Source: Kappaphycus alvarezii (Eukaryota; Rhodophyta; Florideophyceae; Gigartinales; Solieriaceae). From it: 64,000 nt of DNA. Every line of letters starts with the position of its first letter. Within the stretch, counting starts at the first letter, position 1. This document shows positions 17,815 to 32,749 of the stretch, in pieces. The notes beneath the pieces were generated by a model, which saw nothing but the letters and a program-made list of their open reading frames with translations, had not been told where the DNA came from and made no database searches. A program made the translations under genes and the position numbers. The stretch spans positions 242,718-306,717 of the forward strand of contig NADL03000745.1 of NCBI GenBank assembly GCA_002205965.3, read 5' to 3'.

Positions 17815-20800
17815 CTGATAATATCAAGATGTGGTTAGATAATTCTTCTTCTGTGACCTTCCCGAATATTCCAAAAGTGCGGTAGTAAACATGATAGGCA
17901 AATTGCAAAATACCGGAGGAATACAAGAATTACCAGGAATAAATCATTGTCTAATAAGTACGGTCCGTGAAGAGCCAAAAACGTAAAGAGATGCTCATCA
18001 TGAAATGAGAAAGGACTTCTGCATCGTTCGCGTCCTCCAACACATTGCGCAGCCAAAAGGATATTATCTTTCTACCGATTTTATTATAAGCATGACTTTA
18101 AACGAGAAGTGTAGTCGAATATGCATAAAGCTATCTATACGAACGTAACGAGCTGTTTTCAGTGTACTGGAGCCTACAGAAGGTCCTCTCGGGTATTCTA
18201 AAACTTGTAATGGCGTTTTACTGTCTCCAAAAGGTCATCCTCTGGTTCTCGTCACTGCTTCTGAGAAATAATTTTCCCCCATTTTACTTCCGTTTTGACT
18301 AGTTTTAGGATGAGTTTCATCTAGCGAGCACGACACTCATCTATATTCTATATCCAGGGTTATTTATAGCCCATAGTTGTCATTCTTGATAGCCGTTGAT
18401 CAACTGGACGTACTACGTTTACATAGGTTTTGTACAGGTCCCTGGTAGCTACTTCCAAATATCTCGCAATGGAGTAGTGATATACTACTTCCACTAAATT
18501 TGGACCAGCTTCAATAAACTACTCATTTTGGAACGAGAAAAGGACTCTCAACAATAGTTATTAATCTTAGTCGGGAAGCAACGGGGCAGTTCAAAGTACG
18601 TTGAAATAAGCAGATTTTATTGTAGAGGTGAATAGGAGCATAGAGCTCATAATAACCGTGATTACACCTGTAAATCTACTCTCAAGCTCTCTATGCTCCC
18701 ATAAAATCATTATGTAGTTATTTATCAGTTCATGTAGTGGTTTCACGTAGTATGTCGTGAAAAAACTGTTCAGATCTCTGATGGAAAAGGAAGAAACGAC
18801 TTGCGTGGCGTGTGCTTGCTGCATAAATTTTTTCATGGGCGACGAGTAATTTGGAGTCGAATGGAAAGTTTTGTCTTGAGGATTAAACCTTCAATTTTTC
18901 TGTGGCCTATAAACCCACCTCCCTAATTTGTTCATCTATTATTTTTTTGCCGTCACATCTTCTTGTAAAATTCTTGCAAATTTTTCGCACATGGGCTTTA
19001 ATGGAAATCGACAATTTGCCCTCCTTCTTAGGAGATTCAAATGTAATACCTTTGGTAAAGCATTTCCCACTCTACTTTTTCGACTGCTATAATATTTTCT
19101 ACTATTCATTTGATCGTTACTCCAATTCTTTCAGCGTTGGGGATTGATTTATCAGCTTAGGCGAGACTATTTTTGAATTGAATACCTTTCCCTCTTAAAA
19201 TGTGCAGAACTGTTGTTGGAGTGAAGCAAAGAGCATTATCTAAGATGATCCTTTTCGCGAGACCAAATGGCTAATTTTTTTGTTTTTACACCAAGTTAAG
19301 GGTCACCTCTCCAGTAGCCTCCGTACTCGCGATTTCCAATGACCAGACAATTGAAGTGCGAATGCTAATGACCAGACAATCAATTGCTCACTTCTATAAG
19401 AAGAAATTTATTTCCAGAAGAGGTTTATTTGAATGAACCTGCAAAGCCGATTGAGAAATTTTCAAACAGGCATGAAGTCAGGAGACTTAGTGTACTCCTG
19501 TACTTCCGAATCAGAATGAATTTTTGGGAGAATTCACAGATTTTGAAGATTTTTTAAACTTTTATGTGCATTTTGGAACACCAAAATACTTCTGCAATGA
19601 ACCGCCTCGTTGTAACGAGATCACAATAATCTATCTCATTACTAAATATTCTCAAAAATTCTGATGGTCTCTTTCAACAAAGCTAGTAGTGGGGCAAAAT
19701 TTTCAGGAAGTCTAAAATGCTTACCTTTACGTAAGAGCGAACTTTTACTGAATGTAACGCACTCATTCTCTGTACTCTACGCCTATGTTTCGTATTTCAA
19801 AATACTCCAAGCATCCAAAGAGCTCCTTCATATAAGCTCGAAGTTTTTACTGCGAAAATACTGTCATTTCTAAAGCTAACAACATTCTCGCGAAAAAAAC
19901 GCTACTCTGATTCAGTTGGTTCCCAAACCTTGATAAGTATTCAGCTAGCTGAATACTTCGTTCGGATCTGTATACAATTTCAAACTGACAATCTGTAAAT
20001 GTCGAACCAACTACCTAGCCAAGGAGGTACATCTTTCTTCTTGATTTCGACAGTTAAGTACCAGCTGGTCCTTTATGAAAATAAAAGTTTGAATGATAAC
20101 AAGATAAATGCAGAAAATTTTCAATGCAATTGCAGATGCCAGTGTTTCCTTTTCACAGACAGAGTACCTATTTTCTGCATCGATAAAAGTGCGACTTTCG
20201 AATTGGAAACTGGGATTCAGCCTTTTGTTTTCATTTTTTCAGGACGGAAATGCCCCCAGAGATCGACCAGATGCAGTAGTTTCCACTGTAAATGCTCTTA
20301 AAAATCAAAATAAATCAGTTCTGGACGGACACTGGGTTTCTCTTTACTATTTAATTCCGTCAAATTTACTTTAATCTTTATTCCCGAGAAATATTCCAGT
20401 TTCTGCGGTTCTGGCTTTTAGTGGGGCCGTTTTATGGCAACTTTTTTGAAAAAATTAAGTAATACGAGAATAGACCAATGAAGCTCATAAATTCCCCTCT
20501 TTGACTAAATTTCGGTGGCACTTAGATTTTTCTAATTTTTTTCCTGATCGGCTTTTATTTCCCATCGATCTAGAACATAGCCCAATTGTTTGACTGAGAC
20601 TTGCGCAAAAAAGAATTTGCCAGTTTTGATTTTCCAGTTTTACTCAAATATGCCCTGTCCTTCTGTCTTGAGATCCGAAATATGATCACCACGTATTTTG
20701 GGAATACCTCGACTCCATTAGCTTACATTTTAAGAAATGGAATCCCATTCGAAATGCCATTTATTATTCTCTGAAAAGTGGCTGGTGTATTTATGAGACA

Positions 20801-22350
20801 GTTAGGCATTTCTATAGTCCGAATGTGCGGTTTTTGCAGCCGAAAAGTAGTTATTTCCTTACATTTTACATCCAAAGGAATTTACCAATAGTCAGTGTAC
20901 AGTTCAATTGATTTCAAATATCTCCTGTCTTTCAAATCTTCGAGTAATTCCTGCTTCTTTTGAATCGAAAATCGATCCGGTATCATTATTTTGTTTAATT
21001 GTCTATAGTCGATACAAAATCGAAAAGTTTTATCCTTTTTGGTGCAAACACATCTGAAAATTACTATGGAGACGAGACTGGCCGAATAATGTCATTTTAC
21101 AGCATATTTGTTAAAATTTCAGAAAAAACTGATTATTATTTTGGCGATTGACGCCTACGCCTAGAGTAAACTAAATGGGTATCGGTAAGGCATAATACTT
21201 GAGTTACTGGTACACTCTCCTGTCTGAAATCGGAAACATTCCATGCAACAACTTCTAAAGATGATAATGTCTCATATTTGTTCTTAGACGGGGTAGACCG
21301 GAAGCGCTCCAATTTCTCCTAAATATCACGATTTTTGGGTGCTCTGTTCGGTAACCGTTTCCATCTCCATTTCTATGGAAAATTTATACTGAATCCATTT
21401 TTTCTGATTTGATTGCCACCAAATCCTTAATTTCTTGTGATAAATATTCACCTTTCATACTGCCAATCTTGTAATTTAATCCAAAGTTCTCGCAAAATTG
21501 CTAAAAATTCAGAGCCAGATTTCCGTTCAAGTCCTTCTCGTCATCTATATCATACACAGGACCGTAAAAAATTCATGACTAGCTACGTACCCTAACATCA
21601 AAAATGCTTCCATCCCCAAGGCGTCGTTTGACTCTAAAAATTCTCTTTCATAAGTAGAGATGAAAATTTCTCTGTCTGTATCTCTACATTCTTCTGACCT
21701 TACGTTTTTTGTCAAAAGCTGGGGCATGTCTACGGTTATGCTTCTAGTGAATTGAGGAACATTGATTTATAGGACCAATACATGTCCCCCACCTTTTCCA
21801 TTGTCGTATAGCCAATGATTGCATCGAGGGCAACTCAGGAATGAAGAGGAGGTTCATATCAACTTTTAGTACCCGAAGAACACGGAATGTTCTCAAAAGT
21901 ACCCATAAATTTTGATACGGTTCCCTGCGCAACAGTTATCTTTCTTGTAGTTAAAACCATATCGAGACCAATGTTCGTCACCAAACTTTCTGAAATTAAA
22001 TTTGGAACAGCACTCGAATCGAAAGGAGATTGGGCTCTCGTTCCCAGGATTCTGACCAGTACTAGCCTAAGACATATTGATGATGTCGAAGCCGAGTTAA
22101 ACAATAGTTTATTTTGCCCTCATTGGACGTGCTACACTTCATGTTTTTTCAAGCTCTTTCCTCCCATCTTCTGGATCCCCACTTAATAGCTGACCAAAAG
22201 TGATTCAAGTTTTTGCCGAGCGAGTTCGATTACCTGTCGAGTTTGCTCAAATGACCTAATACATCCCAAGACATACTTCTGACTTTTTTCTCCTTTTTCA
22301 TCTTCAATAACAGAGCACTTACCGCTGCCAGTACATTTTGATCATATTTT
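17815..22350 (-). mobile_element. Decayed Ty3/gypsy copy, element 3
   Basis: The minus strand aligns in order with element 2: domain copy B (17820-18000), domain copy A (18370-18700), integrase core (19195-19510; GCATTATCTAAGATGATCCT against GCGTTATCCGAGATGATCCT), RNase H (19900-20330), RT (20600-21200), protease (21770-22110; GAAATTAAATTTGGAACAGC) and the end of gag (to about 22350). All frames are destroyed. The 5' LTR and most of gag are not seen at the right end, and at the left it abuts a decayed LTR in the opposite orientation. It is much older than elements 1 and 2, and shows that the double domain after integrase is ancestral to the family. Confidence 0.75.
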
Positions 22351-22640
22351 CTCATCCGAAGCCCTACGGCCTCGTTAGAAAATTAGCAAACGTATAAGAA
22401 TCTTCAATATCCCAAATTTTTAAACGTAAAATAAGAAGTGTACAGTATTCGTATCGTGAGTTTGGATTCATAAAGGAAAAGGACTCTGGTATATTTTTTT
22501 GAAATAAAATGTTGGACGGCTGGTTTGAAAAAGGAGGGGTCGAGGATGGGTCCCGGATGAAGGGAACATGAATTAGCGGAGAGGAACGGTTTCGTAGTAA
22601 CAGAGATAGTAGCCTGATTTTCGCTCTGTGAAATCTCCCA
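22351..22640. other. No recognised feature
   Basis: AT-rich spacer next to the decayed element. Confidence 0.4.
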
Positions 22641-22660
22641 ATGGATGCCTTAGATTTATG

Positions 22661-22725
22661 GTAAGTAGCAGTTGATTTAATTGTGAGTCGTACTTTTGTA
22701 ATTTTGTTTCACGTTTCTATTGCAG
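22661..22725 (+). other. Possible 65-nt spliceosomal intron
   Basis: ATGGATGCCTTAGATTTATG is followed by GTAAGTAGC and, 65 bases on, by TTTCTATTGCAG|GCC. The donor and acceptor are near consensus. Spliced, the ATG frame stops after about 12 codons, so if real this may be a relic or a non-coding exon. Confidence 0.25.
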
Positions 22726-22740
22726 GCCAGCGAGAACTCT

Positions 22741-25300
22741 TTAATTTCGAAGCTCAACTCTCTTGAGACTACTTAGCCCCGAGAGGTTACAAGGTTCTGT
22801 TATATCATGGCTGAGCTGAATCTGTATCGAAATTCTGCAAAATAGGACTCAACTGAAAATCACAAAAAAATTAAGTAAAGATCTTTCTCATTACTTATTT
22901 GCAATTTTTAGCCACAGATTTTCGCACATGTATATCACCATTGCTAAAATTCTAACTTCCTTCTAATTTCATGATACGACTCAATGCTGCGTGGACCTTT
23001 GATGAAACCATCTTTCGGACAGGGAAGAATATTCTTTAAAAATACTTTTGCGGGTTTTCGTCTCCTAAATGCAGTCCAATTTTCCAAAGCAACGTTTTTC
23101 CCCCGTTTCTGTGGTTCTATAGGTTATTTCAAGGCGTGTTTTTTTAGAAAACGAGGAACATGAAGCAATGCACAGCTGTGTTTGAAATTGATGCATTAAT
23201 CTCACCAGATAGACGATGGAGTATGCGATATAATATCTCAATGTATCCAGAACGTAAAGGAAAGAACCAGTCTATTTCGATAAGGAATCTCACCCAGAAT
23301 ATTATCAATTTCGCCCTGAATTACTTCAACACTATTTCGCAAGGGCCTGGAAGCTTCCTAGCGGTAGTAAATCTGAAAGTTCTCAAATAGTCTATAAAAC
23401 ATAGACTCATTGTTTCATTTGATGATTTTACCGCTAAGCAGTACAGATAAACCACAGAAATATATCAACATTTATCGTGAATCGCGGCTAGAATTTCCCT
23501 CCCAATATCTGAAACTTTATTGATAGATCTTTCTGAGTTTGCTAGAAAAAAACTATTATCAAGTTATGCCACCATGATAAAAAGAATTTCCTTCATATTA
23601 ATAGCGCTTTTTCCGCGACTTGTTTGTGGCAGTCAAATTTCATGGCGAGATCATGCAAATATTGATTACATTACCGTCATTACTGATTCATCTCAAATAT
23701 ACCTCCTTTCAGCCGAACAATCAAATTCCTTTTACTTGTAATACCAAAAATCTTTACTTTTGATACCTTCAACAGCATCTCCAATGGCTAATTAAATACT
23801 GCAATAATTGCATCCAAAAGGTCGCAAAACCAATTAACGTCTACCTGTTTTCGCATGCATGAAGCAGATATTATTTTACTTCGAGGTGGGAGAGAGCACA
23901 CTTTCAAGGACTTTACTAAGATCGATCGAGATCTCTATCGCCAAAAGACGTACCCTCTTTTCCTCAATTTCTATCTTCGTTTCGCTTTTATAAAACACTC
24001 AATTTCTTAATTTTATAGTTTCCAGATGTGAATTCTTAAGTTCCTAATGTCCCATTCCAGTCAATATTCTGGTTTATAGTTCCATCTATTCTTTTTTTTA
24101 CAAGAAAATTTCGCACCTTATGGCAAGATAGGATTCTTTCAAATTGGATTCTTTGGCTAATGAGCATTTTCACTGGAATCTAGATCTCTAAACCATTACG
24201 ATGGTGCTTGAGATTATGCTACTTCTTGAAACCTATAGATAAATTTTTGCTGAAGCGATTTCCTGGACAACATGTGAGATCACGGAGATCTTTCTTTTTG
24301 CCATCATCAGCATAATCATCTGAATTTTGCACGAATTAACTGTATGTATTTGCTTTCAAATGAGTTGGTAACGTTGATTTACAACACTAATGTTTTAGTA
24401 ATGTTTCATATCTATTTTATTTCCGTCATATGATTTTGCTTTATCATCAAAATAAATCATTTACGTTGTTGTAATATCTTCTTGTTACACGAAAATGTTT
24501 TTGTCCACAGAATTAGACCTACTTCGGTAATCAAAACAGTGATGGAAGAATTTGATGAGATCTAGATTGATACATAAAGAGAGTCGGAAAATAAATATCC
24601 ATTGGAATCCCTTTTTTGTGCTTCCCATTTGATAGATTATTCTTATGTAGCATTTTTATATGCACATGACCAAGGGTCTTTTAAAATTGTCTATAAACTG
24701 AAAGGCATCGCACTGCGATGATCGTGGTGAATATTAGAGGTTACACATGGGCACTTTGAATGCACATTTTCTATGGTTATTTGTATGGAAAAAATTTGTT
24801 CCGTAAATATAAATAACATCAGCAAATAAATGAGGACTTTAGCATATCTCTTGAATTTTTCCTTACTAGGGATAAGAAATGCGAAGAACGCACATCGGAA
24901 GTGTGAAATTGTTTTGTGCTACTGTAAGCAAACACTTATTTGAGTCGCTAACGTAGTTGCTGGAACAGAATATAAGACTCTAATGAGTGAAAGTGAGGTA
25001 AAAAAGCGAAGAATATATTGAATATGGATGACCCCACAGTAAAATTGCCTGGAAATAACTTTCGAGCTTTTGAACAAAAGCTTCATTTTTAATAACCCTC
25101 ATGTGCATGATGACAGAAAAATCTCCACAAAATTTCGTGTGGAGTCAATTTAGTTCTTCCAACTCCGTTTCATGAGGCAACTATGGAATTTGCAAGATTT
25201 GTCAAACCGTTCCTTCCCACGAAAATTCTTAATTTCTACAAATTTTCGAATTACCCTTTACTTATTTAGTATTTTCCTTTTGAATCGTTCTGAATTATCA
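22741..25300. other. AT-rich, no gene
   Basis: Only short frames with no domain or codon-like pattern. No LTR or tRNA signal seen. Confidence 0.5.
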
Positions 25301-25306
25301 TTTAGA

Positions 25307-25500
25307 TCAAGATAATAAGCGTATGTGGTCGTGTACTATTAAATGCTTCCTGAGCCAATATTTGATCTCTTGCCCACAGTAATACCCGCAAACAACTGCT
25401 TTACCGACTTGATGACGTTCCAATTTTTCGTCTAATACTACTTTCAGCTCAGACATCTTGTCAGTGATTATTCTCGCGGTTTTATTATCGTGGTGCGTAG
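25307..25500 (-). pseudogene. Possible gag relic
   Basis: The minus-strand frame reads KMSELKVVLDEKLERHQVG then VVCGYYCGQEIKYW. This resembles the order coiled coil then zinc knuckle of the gag in element 1 (MITSQLESLTLTI then CSYCHKPGHFA). The knuckle lacks its His and last Cys in frame. Weak, but the arrangement fits an old gypsy gag. Confidence 0.25.
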
Positions 25501-25510
25501 ATGTAAACAA

Positions 25511-28500
25511 GGTTAGCAGCTGTAGGAAAAAGATATAGTGTCAAGTAACCGCGCTTCTACCCGAAAGTTTTGCTTCGCTGGACTTTAAAATTCAAAACAG
25601 GAAATATTTCACATATTTGCTTCCATTGATCCCCAATAGAGACATTCTTTCGTGAAAACATCACTGCATTCTCAAAAGCATGATGTCAACCATATCATAG
25701 CTTTTCAAAATCGGTGTCCTTGATTATAAGAATTTGATTGATGTCCTGCTTCTTAAATGCGTTCCTACAAAGCCCTGAACGGCTATGCTACTTCACTTTT
25801 CTAGATAAAATCAACAAATGAAATAGGTCGCTGAACTAAACTTTATTTAAGGAATGAAATAGACCCTGAATGGCCTCTGTTCCAACTGCTTAGACTGAGC
25901 CCAGTGTCTTATGCATAACTTTCATTCTTACCTTCCCTGAACAAATTTCGTTGATATTTACTTGGAACGTTTCCAGCTAACCAATAAGAGTGATATGAGG
26001 GTGCTCGTTGTGTAAGAGTAATAAACTAATCAATTAATATCTAAAGCACTTTCTTCCCGGTTATCATAGGTGCAACTTATCTTTACCTATACCTCAAGGT
26101 TTATTTTTTATTTATTTTCAACATTCGCTTGTCTAAGGTAAGACTTATTCTTATGGTAATGGTCCAATCAGTTAAATTTTTTTCTGGAGAATTTACTATT
26201 AACCAAACATATTTATGCGTTGTTCTTTCCCTTGAAAATATTTTCAGCTATCACTACCGTATTTGCCTCATCATCGCTGTCTTTGAAATTAGAATATTTG
26301 AAATATTGCCAGAAATTTCAGTCTTAAATTAACTCAAGCTCCTCTTGAAAACTTCTTTAAGTAAGATCTGAAAGCTTTTTCTTAAGCTCATAGCATTTTC
26401 GATTGTCGTGCTACCACTCTTACATTTAAAGCATACCATCATCTCTTGCTTCATTTTGGTCGCCAATAGCTGTTCTCATTTAACATCCAGAGTACTTACT
26501 CGTTTTTCTTGAAACAGTGCTTTTATAAAACTTATATCTATACATTTTCATACTCATCGTTATTTCAACAGTAATGTAGAAAATTTTGGCAAAATTTGTT
26601 ACAATCCACATTGTTAATTGATTTTTGTTACTTAGAGCCATGATAAATAAGCTCACTAATCAAACCTTAGATAAGTTAAGAGCTTACAAAACTTATTTAT
26701 TTTTATCCAACTTTATGCTAGAAGTGTGAATGGAGCTGGTTCTTTCATTTTCAAAAATCATTACGACTGATTTTAGTCCAGAACCAAGTTTATCCAAGTT
26801 TATTGCGGCTATTATGTATACCCAACCAGTAATTCGCAAATATAACAAAAATAATTCATAATTATGCGACTTTCGATTCATGTTGTTTGAATTCTGAACT
26901 ATTAAAAACTTTAATGCAATTCGCATGCCTCTGCGCATTCTCTTGACTAACAAAGGTCAGTTCTTTGTCCTTCTTCTTTGGAGGCTTACTTTTTTCCAGA
27001 ATTATTTTTAAAAACTTCTAAGTAAAACCTAAATATCAGAATATAGTTATGTGATATTAAAAGGTTTCAGAAACCACAAGAAATAAAAAAAGCATTGAGA
27101 TAGAACTCGCGGGATTTGGTTTACATATACAATTCATACTCAACGCTTTTTTTATTATGCTCAATTTTCTAGCCACTGCATACTTCCGAGAGGTTAGGGC
27201 AGCTCAATTTAATTTGGATTACGTGAAGAATACGGAGTTGTTCTTCGCTGATTTTAATCTCAGTGATATTTGCAAAATTTCAAATAATGCAAGAATAGTG
27301 TGAATAGGATGACTTTGGTTTTAGTGTTTGTAAACAGTACATTTAATGAAGCGTTCTCCTTGCATAGGACATTGTCAACGTCTTACTGGCATTTAAAACG
27401 ATTGATGCCCCCCCACTGTACTGTGAAGGCGTAATGAATAAGGACATCTAGAAGTATAATATCATGCGCTAAACCAGAGTCTGGCAAGTTCAGTGTCAAA
27501 ACAGAACTTTTCTTCGTTTATCTACGCCTATTTAAATAGACACGAATAACGTCTTGACTCAGTAAAGCCGTGACACAAGCCGTACGAGGTGAATAATATT
27601 ACTGAAGATAATGAGCGCAAACTCCGAAGATATGATTGTATTTAGACAATTAAAAGTAGTTCTTGCACAAAATAGTGCCTGTTTTGACATTTCAAGTAGC
27701 TCGAACGCACAGAATTCGACATTATTTGGTATTACTCGGGTAATTCATTCCTAGACCGAAATATACTTCTATTTAATTTCCGAAATATGAACAAAGACAG
27801 TTTATCTAATTTTCTCATTGTGAATAAAAATATTTGTACGGGTATTATTCTCATATTCTTTATTGGCACTGGTAAAGACATCGGGCCTCATAAAGAATAG
27901 CTGTATTTTTTGGTAACTAGCTATCAATGAAACAAAACATTGATTAAAACCATAAACAGCTTAAGATATTCGAGAATCATTTCCCAACTCTAGAGTAGGG
28001 GCATTTGGTACAATTTAAAACAGCTAAGGTATTTTTGTACTCAAATGAAGTTAATGAAGACATAAAAGGGTGACCAGAGCACTTTGATTCTTGAAAAAAG
28101 GCAACAAACAGCATTGAATATAAAATCGTGTTATATCTTCAAAGTCTTGAGCTGCTGTAATTTTCTGGAAGTACATAATCTATACGAATACTGAAAACGA
28201 ACAAAAACACCTGCACCCATGGTTAATACAGCAAATCATTTATTGTTGGTATCAGTTATCGAACAGGGTCTATTAAAACGTTTCAGAGAGCTTTAATTCC
28301 CCGTAAGCAACGATTTATAGAATTATTTGAAGAATAATCGAGTTCAATAATGAATAGATTTTGTTTCGAAGTTATTTTTTAAATAAAAAAATACATCTTC
28401 CATTCAATAATTCGAAGAAAATCTAGGTTAAATATCCATATCTCATAGAAAAGGCAGATGGAACCTTTCAAAACGGCAAGTAGGAATTTTAAATGATTCG

Positions 28501-31500
28501 ATAAACAAAAACGATGGATACTTACTATTCAATGAAGTGCATGACATAAAATTGTCTACAGAGCCTGAAATATTCTAGATAAACCCGTCATTTCTACACT
28601 GAACCCAGATTATGCGTAACACGCATGAATTTACTCAATGACTACAAGAATATACAACGATTAGGTAATTAGTTAAACGACATGGTTGAAAGCAAAACAA
28701 AAGGCTCACTTTCTAGTGGATTCCAATCAGTGGTTGGGCCCGAAACTCTCTGATCCTGTAACGTCAGTGCCCAGAAATTCAATAGCGTACCCTGAAAGCA
28801 TCCGTCTAGTAGCTTTTACGGAGTACTCATAGTATCCAAGTCATAAAAGCAGCTGAAGTACTGTACCCACTCGCCAGTACTAAACACCAGATCATCAAAC
28901 TTTGTGCCAGGCCAATGACATAGAGCCATCATGGCGATATCGCGGTGTCTCCGAAAGTTCTCGCACACCTCCAATCAGCAATTACTTTATTTATGCCAAT
29001 TGCAGCAACAGAACTTTGGCATTCAATATTCTTTCCGGAATATGCTCGCAAATTTGCCTAGAAATGCAGTGTTACCGATGCCGACCATGGAGCCATGTTG
29101 ATTTTAATTTTCATCATACTATGTCTCAACCAATCGAGCTATTTGATTGCCTTATGCATCATCTCTTCAGAGTCTTGGTGGTAGCGCTTTATCCGAGATT
29201 AGGATATTGATTTGAACAGTTGGCCATTATTAGAGGAATATGTTTTATTCACGACGACAGTTTAGATCATCTAGTAGTTGTTAAGCTCTTTAGTTATATC
29301 GCAAACTTTGAGAACTTATACTTCACAGGATCTGAAGGGATTCTTTCACGATGTGCCGCGTCCTCCAAAAAATGAATGTTATTTCCCTTACACCTTTTTC
29401 GAGCCATAAATGATTTGAAGACGACCTGTAGAGCTTTGACTTCTTTTCTATTGCTAATTACTCCAAGTCTCCTGTGACCGACTCTGTGAACCTAATGCTC
29501 TTGTGGCGATTTATTTTGTGATCGCGTATTTTGGGGGTTAGATCTTCGCGAAAGGTCTTCCTGAACAGCATTCACTACTTTCTTAAAAGTTAAATCATGA
29601 TGTATTGAGCCAATATCATCTGACCAAATGAGGAAGGCAGGGAGTTAACAGAGCCGGTAAACTTTCCTAGAAGAAACGTTCTCCAGAAACGGTTGCGTGA
29701 CAGTACTGACGTTGGCGACAGGGAATAGGAAGAAGATCCAAGAGATTTGGTTATTTGCTGGGCATGTTAGCAAGAATATATGGCGGAAAACTGTAGTAGG
29801 GCCATAAAATCTACTAAGGCCAGTGCAGAAAAGCTTGGAGTTAGGAGAAGCGCAAAGGCTGGTGAAGGCGTTCAGGACGTGGAAAACAGAGCAATTGGAG
29901 ATCAATTCTTGAAGCAGGAGTAATAAAGGCTAGTTATCATTGATTTCTGGAACATCGAGGAGTAACTGGATAGCCGAAGATGGGATAGGGGACCAAGTTC
30001 ATTATCAAGAACTGATAACGCCTTCAAAGCTGGTCAATCTTTATTGTGGCGGATCAATGCATGCTCAATGCAGATCGAGAACTACAGAGAGACTAATTAG
30101 AAGAGCTTCGGGTATGATTCTGGCGAGCTTGCATGCGGGGTAAGCAAAATACAAAACGAAAGACGAAGCTTTGGGGTTCCGTTTGAGGTGTGGACCCATG
30201 AGAGGTTGCAGCGAATGTTACGAAATCAAGCGGTAGAGGTAAGTGAATCCAATAGGGCAGGATAACGGACAGACAATAAAAATAACGCAGACCGCTGGTC
30301 TTCTCCCAAATGAGGACAGTACCAAAGGCAGAGAATAAATGACAAGATGTGGAAAACATTGATCAAAGAAGACTCATAGGTGGACTCAGAAATTTTAGAC
30401 GCTAGATAGAGACCAGGATGATCCTGAGAGGAGGGAGAGAAACCTGCTCCCAATCTGTTGCTGTACAAGTACAATGTATCTGAGTAGAATACCCCACTGT
30501 TTCTGGTCTTAGCTTACGGCTTATACCGTAGATTTATTAGGGGACAGAGCTAGCATGAGATACATAACGTTAATAGCACTTACACAGAAACAGTGGCGAT
30601 GATGGACCAGCTGGGATTTGTTGAGCTCTCGCATACAGGGAAAGATGCGATCGATGGAGGCCTGAAGGGTAGCGAATAATTCATCGACTTACTTATCTGA
30701 GCGGAAAGGAGAGCAAATAACAATAGAGCCGGACGAATGCGAAAAGGGACACAGCAAAAAAAGAAATATAGTAGGGAATATGAATCTTTATATATGGTTT
30801 TTTGGACATTTTTTGTGCAAAGCTGAGAGTGGAACCGTGATTCTGCAAGAAACACAGTGCAGTTTTATAAAAACTTCAAAAGAAGGGAATAAAGGGCAAG
30901 GGCGAGCAGCAACGAATCGAGTGGGTCTCCTTTCTTTGTACCGTTTGCTCTTAGCACGGATAAAAGACCAAAGGACCGATACCTGGAATCTAAGTAGCAG
31001 TAGTATACCAATCAAATAATGTTTGGCTCGTGGTTTATGACTTCACCAAGAGTGTGTTGGTGACTGATAATATTAACGATATTGGACGCGCCATTTGCCC
31101 GTAAATTTTCTTCGCTGTTTAAAGCGTCGAACGGCATGAAACATTGCCTCGAAACCATTGGGTAACCATAAATCTGGCAGTTGAAGCAGTAAATAAGAAC
31201 TAACAGTAGCTCGAATCTTGCGAGCGAGTAGCCTGGCGAGAAGATCATGAAGGAGAAGCCCGACAACGATAGGGCACAGACAATCACTTTCTGTAGGGAG
31301 AGTTGTAAGACACAATATGAAACAGAGAGGCAAGCAACCCGGGCGCTGCCAAAGGAACAGTGGAGACGATGGTAGTCGGTTTTAGAAAGTTGGGGGCAAA
31401 GGGTCAATGGACTGTACCTGGATTCCCACAAAAATGCAGATGAACCCCATTTAAATGGAAAGTACTGTAGCTATACCATATAAGTTTTATAATTTGTTAG

Positions 31501-32749
31501 CTCAGTAGAACTTACTAGGAAGCAGAAGTGTAACTATAGAATTGTACTATCTATAATATAACTAAGTGGATAAAACGATGACATGGGGCTCCACGTCAAA
31601 TAAAAACATTGAAGGAAAATCAAACTCCCCTCCAGCGCGCGCTAGGAGACCTAATAGGAATACGGCCGCGTGTAGTTTTCTGTACAGTCTTAAACAACAG
31701 ATGATTGAAAGTTTGAATACAACTATGAAAAAGAAATAATATCCACAAGAGATACCTAAAGAAATATCATGGCTGCCATACAATGGATACCCAAACATCG
31801 GTAGATAAATAAATTGAATTATCGCATTTTTGAATTAGTTTATAACAAATTTTCTTCTCCAAAACCTCACCTAGCGGACAGTACACCAATATGGTATGAG
31901 TGCCACACTTGCAAATCTATCAACTTATAATCTCATCATCTGTATCCCTTCGAACAACGTTAGCTTTCCTTGGCCTTTTCGCTGGGAAATTTATCTTGAA
32001 TTTTACCTTTTCCTTTTAAATATTTTCTACTTTTTTCCTGGAAAATATTCTCCACAACTCCATATATTTTAGGTCTTTGTGAAGAGCGAAAATATGTACT
32101 TTCTCGATTAGATAAATGCAGGATTTCTTCCAATCAAATGTCTAATATAGCATCAACGAAAAATATTTTTCAAAATTTTGATATATTGAAGCAAACATAG
32201 TGAAAAATAGTATAGTACAAAGATAATCAAACATGCAGCAGCTTTGAACCTATTATTATAGAAGAAAGACCCCGATGCGTTCCGAATCATACGCTTCAAC
32301 TGTATTGCTCAGCAGAACTTTAAACGTGCATTGAAGTTGAGCATACAGATGCGCGATCTTTCAGACAGTACAAGGGCCAGGGAAACGCCAATATATAGCT
32401 GGACAAGTAAATGCGTAATTAAGATAGTTCTTGATCCAATAAGACCCAGTGCCCGACATGAAATATTCTGCACTACCCCTCCCGCAGTTAATGGCGTTGA
32501 GTACTTTGAACAAAACATCAAATCCTACTCTCTAATTAAAAAACCTTGTGTATTGCCCTGAATTTTTTCGTGTTTCATAATCAATTCAATAAACTTTTGT
32601 AGTTGTTCCGGAAGCTCTTTTGTGGTAAAAGATTCCGGTATTAAGCAGAAGAGTAAACGGAACTAATTATAGTGACGTAATCTCATTCATTTACATTCGC
32701 AACGGTTGGGTACCGTACAAAATAGGAATGTATTAGCTTCATGTCCTAT
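25511..32749. other. AT-rich, no supported gene
   Basis: 7.2 kb with no coding frame above chance. The block 29640-31440 is somewhat less AT-rich and has several overlapping frames of 80-140 codons, but none has a motif I recognise. It may be an old insertion. Confidence 0.45.

Noticed and set aside
29640..31440. Cluster of overlapping ORFs, considered as an old LINE
   Set aside because: No RT or endonuclease motif was readable in any frame; a phrase like TVILQETQ near 30835 alone is too little.
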